6,883 nucleotides of DNA, from positions 1-6,883 of the forward strand of contig JAJYAB010000093.1 of assembly GCA_021779775.1 (NCBI GenBank), given 5' to 3'. The position numbers and the translations under genes are program-made. The notes under the pieces are model-generated. The model ran no database searches. It had not been told where the DNA came from and saw nothing but the letters and a program-made list of their open reading frames with translations. Shown piece after piece: positions 1-5,346 of this stretch. The stretch is from Actinomycetes bacterium (GTDB lineage: Bacteria; Actinomycetota; Acidimicrobiia; Acidimicrobiales; UBA8190). Within the stretch, counting starts at the first letter, position 1. Each line of letters begins with the position of its first letter.

Positions 1-309
1 GTCTCCGTACGGCAGGTTCCGGAGCTTGGTCTCTTGGAGCGAGGTGGCGAGGGCAACGGTGACCGCATGGTCGGGCAGCCCCATCTGCACGGCCACCGCG
101 GCGATGATCGAGGCTTCTCGGGCCTGGGTGGCGCTGATCGTGTACGGGGTGCTCGTCCCGGAGCCCGACGACGCCGGACCGACCGTGCCGGACGTACCGA
201 CCGTACAGGTCGAGTCGCTGGGGGGCCCGAGCCGCACGAAGGCGACCCACCCTCCGGCGAGCAGCGCCAGCACCGCCACCGCCGTAACGACACGCCGGCG
301 CCCGACCAT
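1..309 (-). CDS. N-terminal part of a membrane-anchored/secreted lysozyme-like protein (runs off left edge)
   Basis: 103 residues are visible, from ATG at 309 to the window edge. Arg residues 4-6 followed by a hydrophobic stretch at about 8-25 look like a signal anchor or uncleaved signal peptide. A Ser/Thr/Gly-rich linker (about 31-57) with one Cys (C35) follows. The conserved part begins near residue 61 (TQAREASIIAAVAVQMGLPD, then LATSLQETKLRN and YGD). From memory this matches a widespread actinobacterial family of exported proteins with an 'ALATALQESKLRNLDYGDRDS' core, which databases often mislabel 'heavy metal transporter'. The E in LQETKLRN followed by the YGD segment resembles a lysozyme/transglycosylase-like fold, so cell-wall hydrolysis is an inference. 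The gene lies 76 bases downstream of the CoA lyase on the same strand, so co-transcription is possible. No strong ribosome site is visible. An in-frame GTG two codons upstream is an alternative start. Confidence 0.75.
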   Translation of the reverse strand, partial: MVGRRRVVTAVAVLALLAGGWVAFVRLGPPSDSTCTVGTSGTVGPASSGSGTSTPYTISATQAREASIIAAVAVQMGLPDHAVTVALATSLQETKLRNLPYGD

Positions 310-385
310 TGTCACGGGTCAGGCCATCCCCGCGGCGTGGCGCCGCAGGCCGATCAAGTCCACGAGGCGGCCCGCGCCGACCGGG

Positions 386-1324
386 TCAGCTCTGCGAGCG
401 CGTGAGCCCGGCCCGCTCGCCGCGGGTGACGAACTTGACGGCCATCTTCCGGCTGGCCTCGTCGATCATCTCGTCGCCGAACATGACAGCGCCCTTACGG
501 TCCTCCTCGGTGGCCTTCTGGTAGGCGTCGAGGATGTCCCATGCCTTGTCGAACTGCTCCTGGGTGGGCGAGTACAGCTCGTTGAGGACGCCGACCTGGT
601 CCGGGGTGAGCGCCCACTTCCCGTCGTAGCCGAGGACCCGGGTCCGCTGGGCGAAGTCGCGCAGCGAGTCGAGCTCGCGGATCTTGAGGAACGGCCCGTC
701 GATGACCTGCAGCCCGTTCGCACGGCCAGCCATCAGGATCCGCGAGAAGACGTAGTTGAAGTGGTCACCGGGGTACTCGGGGATCTGGACCCCGCCGGTC
801 AGCACCGGCATCTCCATCGAAGCGGCGAAGTCGGCCGGGCCGAAGATGATCGTCTCCAGCCGGGGCGACGCAGCGCAGATGTCGTCGACGTTGATGAGGC
901 CCCGCGTGGTCTCGATCTGGGCTTCGATGCCGACGTGGCCCACCGGCAGGCCATGCCGCTTCTCCACCTGCGTCAACAGCAGGTCGAGGGCCACGACCTC
1001 GGCAGCCGTCTGCACCTTCGGCAGCATGACCTCGTCGAGGCGCTCACCGGCGTTGCCGACCACCTCGACGACGTCGCCGTACGTCCACTCGGTGTCCCAT
1101 GCGTTGATGCGCACGCACAGGACGCGGTCGTCCCACGGCTGCCGGCGGATCGCCTCCACCACCTTGGCCCGGGCCGCCTCCTTCTCGAGCGGGGCAACCG
1201 AGTCCTCCAGGTCGAGGAACGACATGTCGGCGGGGACCGTCGGCGCCTTCTCCAGGTAGCGCTCGTTGGACCCGGGGGTGGAGAAGCAGGAGCGGCGGGG
1301 CAGGTGGCGGCTGCGTGCGGACAT
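386..1324 (-). CDS. HpcH/HpaI-family CoA ester lyase (malyl-CoA / beta-methylmalyl-CoA / citramalyl-CoA lyase type)
   Basis: This is a 312-residue cytoplasmic protein, the usual length for Mcl1/CitE-type lyases. Landmarks are FSTPGSNERYLEKA (14-27), LDLEDSVAP with the acidic pair (37-45), the CoA/substrate arginine in VRIN (R72), the Mg-binding glutamate in QIET (E138) and the Mg-binding aspartate in FGPADFAAS (D165). The C-terminal lid segment contains IDGPF (208-212) and GYDGKWALTPDQV (232-244). The overall pattern follows Rhodobacter/Chloroflexus-type L-malyl-CoA/beta-methylmalyl-CoA lyase more closely than the CitE subunit of citrate lyase. The family cleaves or forms the C-C bond of 3-hydroxyacyl-CoA thioesters, usually with glyoxylate plus acetyl- or propionyl-CoA (ethylmalonyl-CoA, 3-hydroxypropionate or serine-cycle routes), or acts on citramalyl-CoA in itaconate breakdown. 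No pathway partners lie in the window, so the exact substrate is open. The ATG start is preceded by a TAGCAT box seven bases upstream and no Shine-Dalgarno, which suggests a leaderless mRNA. Confidence 0.92.
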   Translation of the reverse strand: MSARSRHLPRRSCFSTPGSNERYLEKAPTVPADMSFLDLEDSVAPLEKEAARAKVVEAIRRQPWDDRVLCVRINAWDTEWTYGDVVEVVGNAGERLDEVMLPKVQTAAEVVALDLLLTQVEKRHGLPVGHVGIEAQIETTRGLINVDDICAASPRLETIIFGPADFAASMEMPVLTGGVQIPEYPGDHFNYVFSRILMAGRANGLQVIDGPFLKIRELDSLRDFAQRTRVLGYDGKWALTPDQVGVLNELYSPTQEQFDKAWDILDAYQKATEEDRKGAVMFGDEMIDEASRKMAVKFVTRGERAGLTRSQS

Positions 1325-1331
1325 GGCGCCG

Positions 1332-1337
1332 ATGCTA
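1332..1337 (-). promoter_or_regulatory. Candidate -10 box of a leaderless promoter for the CoA lyase
   Basis: On the minus strand TAGCAT (TANNNT consensus) ends seven bases before the ATG at 1324. That would place the first transcribed base at or next to the A of the start codon. No purine-rich ribosome site lies between the box and the ATG. The -35 region is weak (GGAGCG at 17-bp spacing). The same box and the same spacing occur at the gene starting at 3415, which strengthens the call. Confidence 0.5.
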
Positions 1338-1391
1338 CTGGCGTGCCGGAGACCCGCTCCACGTGGCAGGAGCCGTCCCCGTCCCCCCGCC

Positions 1392-1408
1392 GCCGGAGAC
1401 GCTCCGGC
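1392..1408 (-). terminator. GC-rich hairpin after the DUF885 gene, possible terminator
   Basis: A perfect 7-bp stem, GCCGGAG/CTCCGGC, with a 3-base loop (ACG on the plus strand) lies ten bases beyond the stop codon at 1419-1421. It sits between that gene and the CoA lyase start. There is no T-tract, only a run of G after it on the minus strand, so it is not a classical intrinsic terminator. U-less hairpins are common at gene ends in high-GC actinobacteria, but their termination strength cannot be judged from sequence alone. Confidence 0.4.
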
Positions 1409-1418
1409 CGACCGCTGC

Positions 1419-2714
1419 CTACGCCTCGGCCAGATCGCCCGGCGCCAGATCGGCCGGCGCCAGATCGGCCGGCACCAGATCGGCCGGCACGAGCTGCTCG
1501 GTCACCAGCCGGGCGAAGCGGGCCGGGTCCCCGGCCACGAACCGCCGGCACAGCGGCATCCCCTCGACGTAGCACGACACGTAGGCACGCCAGATCGGAT
1601 GCAGCAGGAACTCCACGGCCTTGGCGGCACGCGGGCGTGCCAGCAGCGCCCAACGGGCCATGTCGTCGATCACCGCGTCCGGATCGGCGCCTTCGGCGTG
1701 CAGCCGCCAGGCGGCATTGCCCCGCACCGCAGACAGCGTCTCCGAGGCACCCGCCACAGCCGCCACCACCTCGGCGTCGTAGCGGATGCCCAGCGGCCGC
1801 AGCACGCCTGCCACCATGGGCTCCGGGACCGGGCCGGCTACCACCTGCAGCCCGAGATCGGCCAGACCTTCGGCCAGCAGGCATTGCGGCGTGCCTACCA
1901 GGAAGATCGTCTCTTCGAGCCAGTGGCGGCGCCGGACCAGGCCGATCTCCTTCCGGCAGTGCTCCGTATGGTGGCCGGGGTAGGCCTCGTGGGCCACCAG
2001 GTGGGCCAACGACGTGGACAGCACCGGCAGGTCGACGTTGATGGCGACACGCGAGCGCAGGCCGCCCAGGAACGTGTTGAACCCGGCCCACGGCTGACCG
2101 GTCACCAGCTCGACCTCGACGTGCTCACCGTCAGGCAGCAGGGCGATGGCCTGGGTGCGTCCGCGCAGCTCGTCGAGGAGGCCGTGCACCGCACCGACAA
2201 GCCGGTCGGGCGCCACGGCATGTGCCTCGCGCCAGGTGACGAACCGCTCGACCAGCGGGCCCACGCCCGGCAACGCCTCGTCGAGCCGGCGGTGGGCACC
2301 GGCCAGCTCGTCCTCGGTCACCAGGCGTGGCCGCACGCCATAGCACGAGTAGACCTCTTCGCTGTAGTCGATCGGTTCACCCGCCAGGCGCCGGGCGGTG
2401 GTCAGCAGGCCGACCACCTGGGCGCGCAACCAGCGGCGGCGCTGGGTGGCCTCACCCGCACCCCCACCCGGTGGGATGCGATCGGCGTCGATCCCGTCGA
2501 GCGGCTCGCCGCCGTCGAGACCAGCCACCAGGCGCCGCGCGTCGGCCACCAGGCCGGCCGGGGGGCGCAGCGGCTGCCCCGCGACCCGGGCGGCCAGCGG
2601 AGCCGGCCCGTAATAGGCGTCGACCAAGCCGTCGACGTGCCGGCCGAGCGACAAGCCCAGCTCGAGGTACCGGCCGACCAGACCGGGCGGCTCGTCCCTG
2701 GCGTCCCCGGTCAC
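1419..2714 (-). CDS. DUF885-type zinc metallopeptidase-like protein
   Basis: The protein has 431 residues from a GTG start. The central motif HEAYPGHH (242-249) is the hallmark of DUF885 proteins, an HExxxxH-type zinc site in which H242, E243 and H248 or H249 are the likely ligand and catalytic residues. AEGLADLGLQ (281-290), with E282, aligns with the family's EGWA... glutamate, a plausible third zinc ligand. No signal peptide or membrane segment is visible, so it is probably cytoplasmic. The natural substrate is unknown, and peptidase activity is inferred from the motif alone. The start is fixed by coupling: GTG at 2712-2714 overlaps the TGA of the upstream gene (GTGA), and upstream in-frame sequence to 3023 lies inside that gene and is low-complexity. 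The C terminus ends in a pentapeptide repeat, LVPAD LVPAD LAPAD LAPGD L (408-428), encoded by a 15-bp tandem repeat. This tail is probably disordered and is not part of the fold. Confidence 0.85.
   Translation of the reverse strand: MTGDARDEPPGLVGRYLELGLSLGRHVDGLVDAYYGPAPLAARVAGQPLRPPAGLVADARRLVAGLDGGEPLDGIDADRIPPGGGAGEATQRRRWLRAQVVGLLTTARRLAGEPIDYSEEVYSCYGVRPRLVTEDELAGAHRRLDEALPGVGPLVERFVTWREAHAVAPDRLVGAVHGLLDELRGRTQAIALLPDGEHVEVELVTGQPWAGFNTFLGGLRSRVAINVDLPVLSTSLAHLVAHEAYPGHHTEHCRKEIGLVRRRHWLEETIFLVGTPQCLLAEGLADLGLQVVAGPVPEPMVAGVLRPLGIRYDAEVVAAVAGASETLSAVRGNAAWRLHAEGADPDAVIDDMARWALLARPRAAKAVEFLLHPIWRAYVSCYVEGMPLCRRFVAGDPARFARLVTEQLVPADLVPADLAPADLAPGDLAEA
1431..1490 (-). repeat. 15-bp tandem repeat, four copies, encoding a PADL-type tail
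   Basis: Four back-to-back 15-mers on the plus strand begin at 1431, 1446, 1461 and 1476. The base unit is CAGATCGGCCGGCRC and the copies differ at one or two positions. On the minus strand each reads as one pentapeptide of the [VA]-P-[AG]-D-L type at the very C terminus of the DUF885 protein. Because 15 is divisible by three, copy-number change would lengthen or shorten the tail without a frameshift. Confidence 0.85.
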
Positions 2715-3415
2715 CAGTCGACCAGACCGGGCGGCTCGGAGCAATCGGCGAGCAGCGCCAGGCCGTCCGGATCCACCGGACCCGAAGGACCGACCACGCT
2801 GGTCACCCCGACCTGAGGCTCGATGATGCCGATGCTGGCACCGGGACCGTCGTCGAACCACGACGAGCGCAGCACCGACACCGTCCGGCCGCTGGGCTCG
2901 GTCGAACGCCCGACACGACGCACCAGAGACGCCCACAGGCGCCCGGGGAGCACCCGCCCGACCCCGGACTCCACCCAGATGGGCACGCCGACGGTACGGG
3001 CCGCCTCGAGCAGGCCATGGCACCCAGCCTCGACAGCCATGGCGTCAGGGCCGATCGCCGACGCGGGCACGAGCACCACGTCGGCGGATGCCACGTCCCC
3101 GACGCCCCCTCGTCGCACCACCCGCAGCTCTCCCAGGGCGCCGACCAGAAGCTCGGGCGTGGGATCGGACTCGATGGCCGCTGCGCACCACTCGGCTTCG
3201 GCAGCCGGGTCGTCGGCACCGACCACCCGGGCCGCCACCCACCACAACGGTCCGCAGTCAGGGTGGCGCTCCAGCAGGCGGCGGCATGCCGGGAGCACCG
3301 CCGGTGCCTCTCTGGCAGCCAGATCCGCCAGCGCCCATGCCGCCTCGGCAGCCAGTGCATCGGGCGGCATCCAACCCGCTCGGGCCACCGCTCTCAGGCG
3401 CTCGATAGGGTGCAC
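2711..3415 (-). CDS. Unassigned 234-aa protein with an IF-2B-like C-terminal half
   Basis: I cannot assign a function. Residues 1-100 are Ala-rich and helical (for example VLPACRRLLERHPDCGPLWW, 40-59), without a clear motif. Residues 111-158 (ADVVLVPASAIGPDAM..., GCHGLLEAA, VGVPIWVESGVGR) resemble the Rossmann-like core of the IF-2B family (eIF2B subunits, methylthioribose-1-phosphate and ribose-1,5-bisphosphate isomerases). There the equivalent pattern is 'vDlVivGADai...dG...NkvGt..lA..Ak..gvPvyV'. The NK/GT catalytic signature is not obvious, so isomerase activity is not claimed. The protein is much shorter than family enzymes (about 300-350 residues), has no signal peptide or membrane segment and is probably cytoplasmic. 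GTG start at 3413-3415, with TAGCTT seven bases upstream and no Shine-Dalgarno. Its stop overlaps the start of the DUF885 gene (GTGA), so the two are translationally coupled and may work together. Confidence 0.78.
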   Translation of the reverse strand: MHPIERLRAVARAGWMPPDALAAEAAWALADLAAREAPAVLPACRRLLERHPDCGPLWWVAARVVGADDPAAEAEWCAAAIESDPTPELLVGALGELRVVRRGGVGDVASADVVLVPASAIGPDAMAVEAGCHGLLEAARTVGVPIWVESGVGRVLPGRLWASLVRRVGRSTEPSGRTVSVLRSSWFDDGPGASIGIIEPQVGVTSVVGPSGPVDPDGLALLADCSEPPGLVDW

Positions 3416-3422
3416 ACCACCG

Positions 3423-3428
3423 AAGCTA
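3423..3428 (-). promoter_or_regulatory. Candidate -10 box of a leaderless promoter for the IF-2B-like/DUF885 pair
   Basis: On the minus strand TAGCTT ends exactly seven bases before the GTG start at 3415. This is the same box-to-start distance as for the CoA lyase (TAGCAT, seven bases). A TTGACG lies upstream (3453-3458), but at 24 bp from the box it is too far to be a normal -35. No ribosome site is visible, consistent with a leaderless transcript. Confidence 0.5.
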
Positions 3429-3486
3429 CCGCCGCAGCACCCGGCCCGGCAGCGTCAACGGTGGCCCGGCAGCGACCCGGCGGGTC

Positions 3487-3948
3487 GTGTCCCTCCGGCG
3501 AGGGTCCTTGCAACAGCAGTTGCCGGCGGCTTGGACACTGCCCATCGTTTCTGGCGCCGAGCACCCCTCGGCGGCGTGGCCGGTCCGGGGCATCCGCGTG
3601 GGGACCGGAGGGATCCTCTTCACCGTCGTCTTGACGATCGCCAGGGAGATGCCGTCGCAGGAGTTCGACGCTGCCCAGCAGAGCCTGCAGGCCACCGAGG
3701 ACCAGGCTGGGGTGTCCCTGCCCCGCACGGCCGAGGCCCAGTGGGAGGATGCCATCACCCACATCCCGCTGTCGGACCTACAGCCTGGCGACCTGGTGTT
3801 CTGGAACGACGGCACCACCAGCGCCCGGCATGTCGCTATCTACGTCGGCGGCAGCGAGGTCATCCACACGCCGCATACCGGCGCGGACCTGAGCTACTCG
3901 AGCATCTGGACCAACGGGCTGGTCACCCACGGCGCCGGGCGGCCCTGA
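3487..3948 (+). CDS. Degenerate NlpC/P60 (C40) domain ORF without catalytic cysteine; probable remnant or inactive homologue
   Basis: Only the part from about 3700 on is recognisable. QAGVSLPRTAEAQW, LSDLQPGDLVFW, the catalytic-histidine strand ARHVAIYVGG and VIHTPHTG follow the order of an NlpC/P60 cell-wall endopeptidase. In intact members the LPRT segment is preceded by an [FY]DCSGLV... helix that carries the nucleophile. Here the sequence reads EFDAAQQSLQATEDQAG, with no Cys, and neither other forward frame restores a convincing CSGL motif. The upstream part (3487-3650) has no signal peptide of normal form and no recognisable homology. The start is uncertain: GTG 3487, GTG 3598, TTG 3631 and ATG 3649 are all in frame, and none has a well-spaced ribosome site (AGGGAG abuts ATG 3649 directly). 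I see it as a decayed or recombined gene 3'-end, less likely a short inactive binding domain. It precedes the Lgt-like gene by 151 bases. Confidence 0.5.
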   Translation: MSLRRGSLQQQLPAAWTLPIVSGAEHPSAAWPVRGIRVGTGGILFTVVLTIAREMPSQEFDAAQQSLQATEDQAGVSLPRTAEAQWEDAITHIPLSDLQPGDLVFWNDGTTSARHVAIYVGGSEVIHTPHTGADLSYSSIWTNGLVTHGAGRP

Positions 3949-4099
3949 GCACGTCCGGCCGTCACGAAGGGTCGGAACGAAGAAGCGAGCAACCCCAGAC
4001 CAGGCCGGCGACCCCAGACCCGCCCGACCCGCCGGTAGCCTGGCCGGTGCCACGCGGCACCGCAGCCGCCTCGACACCTGCCCGGAGGCCTCGCTCCCC
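3949..4099 (+). other. Leader region of the Lgt-like gene with hairpin and possible 18-codon leader ORF
   Basis: The region holds a 10-bp direct repeat ACCCCAGACC (3992-4001 and 4011-4020) and a -10-like TAGCCT (4036-4041). It also has a perfect 7-bp hairpin CGGTGCC/GGCACCG with an ACGC loop (4045-4051 and 4056-4062), and GGAGG (4084-4088) eleven bases before the GTG at 4100. A GTG at 4047 opens an 18-codon frame whose TGA (4101-4103) overlaps the Lgt-like start as GTGA. The hairpin and the short frame may be chance in GC-rich DNA. The ribosome site is the most believable element. Confidence 0.35.
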
Positions 4100-4969
4100 G
4101 TGAAGCCCATCCCCGTCGCCTTCCACTTCCTCGGGACACCCCTGATCGTCCACACCTACGGGATCGGTCTGGCGCTCACGTTCTACTTCGGGTTCCGCTA
4201 CTTCGAGCGTCGCCTGCAGCGGGCCGGATACCCCTCGGACTGGTTGATCGGCGTCTTCTTGTGGATCGTCGTGGCTGCCATCGTCGGGGCCCGCGTGGTC
4301 CACGTGGCAGCCAACTGGTCAGCCGGGCCCGACTATTCGGCACATCCGGGGGACATCCTGAAGATATGGAACGGCGGGCTCTCGTCGTTCGGAGGCCTGC
4401 TGGGTGGCGTGCCGACCGGAGTGCTGCTCGCCCGCCGGCGATGCCCGACGTTGGACCCTGGCCGAGCGGTCGACCTCGTCGCCCCGGTGCTCATGGCCGC
4501 GTGGGGGGTGGGCCGCCTGCTCGGCCCCCAATTGATGGTGGCCGGCGGTGGGCACCCGACCGGCCAGTGGTTCGGCATGTACTACGCCGGCGAAGTCGGC
4601 AAGCGCTTGCCGGTCCCCATCTTCCAGGCTGTCGAGTCGTTCGTCATCTTCGGCGTGCTCATCTGGATCGAGCATCGCTTCGTCAAGCGGCCACGGGGGT
4701 TCGTGCTCGCCGCCGCCATGGCGCTGTGGGGACTGGAGCGCTTCGTCGAGCAGCATCTCTGGCTGAGTGGCTCCAGTGGGATCGGGTCCACCCTGGTGCA
4801 GGCAGCGGGCCTCGGCCTGTTCGCCGCCGGTGTGGTGACGATGGTGGTGCTGCGGCGTCGCCAACGGCACGCCGGCCATGATCCGTCTTCCGACGACACG
4901 ACCGGATCTGCCCGTCCCGAACCGGTCGAACAGCCCGTGGCGGGGAGGCCGGCGTCGACCTGGACGTGA
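4100..4969 (+). CDS. lgt: Divergent Lgt-family (prolipoprotein diacylglyceryl transferase-like) membrane protein
   Basis: The protein has 289 residues with about seven hydrophobic segments and a hydrophilic, probably disordered tail (252-289). Lgt landmarks in order are HTYGIGLALTFYFGF (18-32), GARVVHV (63-69), the IWNGGLSSFGGLLGG block (89-103), the GVGR arginine (R139), PIFQAVES (173-180) and WGLERFVEQ (210-218, R214). Authentic Lgt moves diacylglycerol from phosphatidylglycerol to the lipobox cysteine of prolipoproteins in the inner membrane. Here residues important in E. coli Lgt are replaced when aligned by eye: H103 by F97, N146 by G142, E151 by about V147, and Y235 by W210, with no His in the H196 segment. 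R143 and R239 equivalents (R139, R214) remain. The fold is therefore clear but canonical activity is doubtful. It may be a paralogue beside a normal lgt elsewhere. GTG start with GGAGG eleven bases upstream. It converges on the DUF6295 gene. Confidence 0.8.
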   Translation: MKPIPVAFHFLGTPLIVHTYGIGLALTFYFGFRYFERRLQRAGYPSDWLIGVFLWIVVAAIVGARVVHVAANWSAGPDYSAHPGDILKIWNGGLSSFGGLLGGVPTGVLLARRRCPTLDPGRAVDLVAPVLMAAWGVGRLLGPQLMVAGGGHPTGQWFGMYYAGEVGKRLPVPIFQAVESFVIFGVLIWIEHRFVKRPRGFVLAAAMALWGLERFVEQHLWLSGSSGIGSTLVQAAGLGLFAAGVVTMVVLRRRQRHAGHDPSSDDTTGSARPEPVEQPVAGRPASTWT

Positions 4970-5061
4970 CCGCAGGCCAGGCCTCGGCCGCCGGGCCGGT
5001 TAGCGACGAGATGGTCGGCCGGGCACCCCAGGCGGTGATCGGCGTGGCACCGTCGAAACGC
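4970..5061. other. Convergent intergenic region, no clear terminator
   Basis: These 92 bases lie between the tail-to-tail Lgt-like and DUF6295 genes. They contain a short stem CGGCC/GGCCG (4985-4989 and 4994-4998, loop GCCG) but no T-tract on either strand. A shared terminator is expected by position, yet none is convincing. No reading frame of note. Confidence 0.3.
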
Positions 5062-5334
5062 TCAGCGGGCGGCGGCCGCCAGGGTCCCAGCCGCTGAGTC
5101 GAGGACCTTCAGGATCGACTCGGCCAGCCGGCGCGCGGCGGCCGGGTCGAGCTCGACAGCCACCCGGGCCGCCGGCCCGGCCGCCGGGTTACGCAGATCG
5201 ATGTTCAAGGTGTGCTCCGCTGCAGCATGGACCGGGTGGTCGAAGTACACGCTGGCATCGCTGACGGCGAACCAACCCTCGGCGCCTTTGGCGCTGCCCC
5301 GCACGGCCAGGGTGTCGGTGAGGTAGGTGCACAT
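5062..5334 (-). CDS. DUF6295-type small protein
   Basis: This is a 90-residue protein beginning MCTYLTDTLAVRGSAKGAEG, followed by WFAVSDASVYFDHPVHA (21-37), EHTLNIDL and VAVELDPAAARRLAESI. I recognise this from memory as the actinobacterial family DUF6295, whose function is unknown. The early Cys at position 2 and the conserved FDHP...H segment (F31-H36) suggest a possible metal- or cofactor-binding site, which is speculation. There is no signal peptide or membrane segment. The ATG at 5332-5334 is chosen because GAGGAGG lies five bases upstream and because the family begins MCTYLT; in-frame sequence further upstream is antisense to nothing useful and overlaps the hydrolase. It is the third gene of the merR-hydrolase operon, ten bases after the hydrolase stop. 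Confidence 0.82.
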   Translation of the reverse strand: MCTYLTDTLAVRGSAKGAEGWFAVSDASVYFDHPVHAAAEHTLNIDLRNPAAGPAARVAVELDPAAARRLAESILKVLDSAAGTLAAAAR

Positions 5335-5339
5335 GCCCG

Positions 5340-5346
5340 CCTCCTC
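5340..5346 (-). promoter_or_regulatory. Shine-Dalgarno GAGGAGG for the DUF6295 gene, overlapping the hydrolase stop
   Basis: GAGGAGG on the minus strand ends five bases before ATG 5334. Its first bases are the last two of the hydrolase TGA stop (5345-5347). The site sets the start of the small gene and allows reinitiation by ribosomes finishing the hydrolase. The merR gene of the same operon uses the identical GAGGAGG. Confidence 0.75.

Noticed and set aside
26..2041. Long open frame (671 codons) on the plus strand
   Set aside because: It is antisense to the CoA lyase and DUF885 genes, and its product is Pro/Arg-rich low-complexity without any domain. This is typical of a GC-rich shadow frame.
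1266..2816. 516-codon plus-strand frame
   Set aside because: His/Gln/Arg-rich translation antisense to DUF885, no ribosome site and no motif; the opposite strand carries a clear HEAYPGHH enzyme.
2715..3023. N-terminal extension of the DUF885 protein to an upstream start at 3023
   Set aside because: It would lie almost wholly inside the upstream gene, translates to an Arg/Gly-rich stretch, and the GTGA overlap gives a natural start at 2714.
3394..3818. Two minus-strand frames (122 and 130 codons) opposite the NlpC/P60 remnant
   Set aside because: No recognisable domain; they run antisense to clear PGDLVFW and HVAIYVGG motifs and overlap the promoter of the gene at 3415.
2327..4103. Overlapping plus-strand frames of 435 and 426 codons across the IF-2B-like gene and the NlpC/P60 region
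   Set aside because: Low-complexity Arg/Pro/Ala translations antisense to a better gene; neither shows a domain. Only the last 18 codons are mentioned, as a possible leader.
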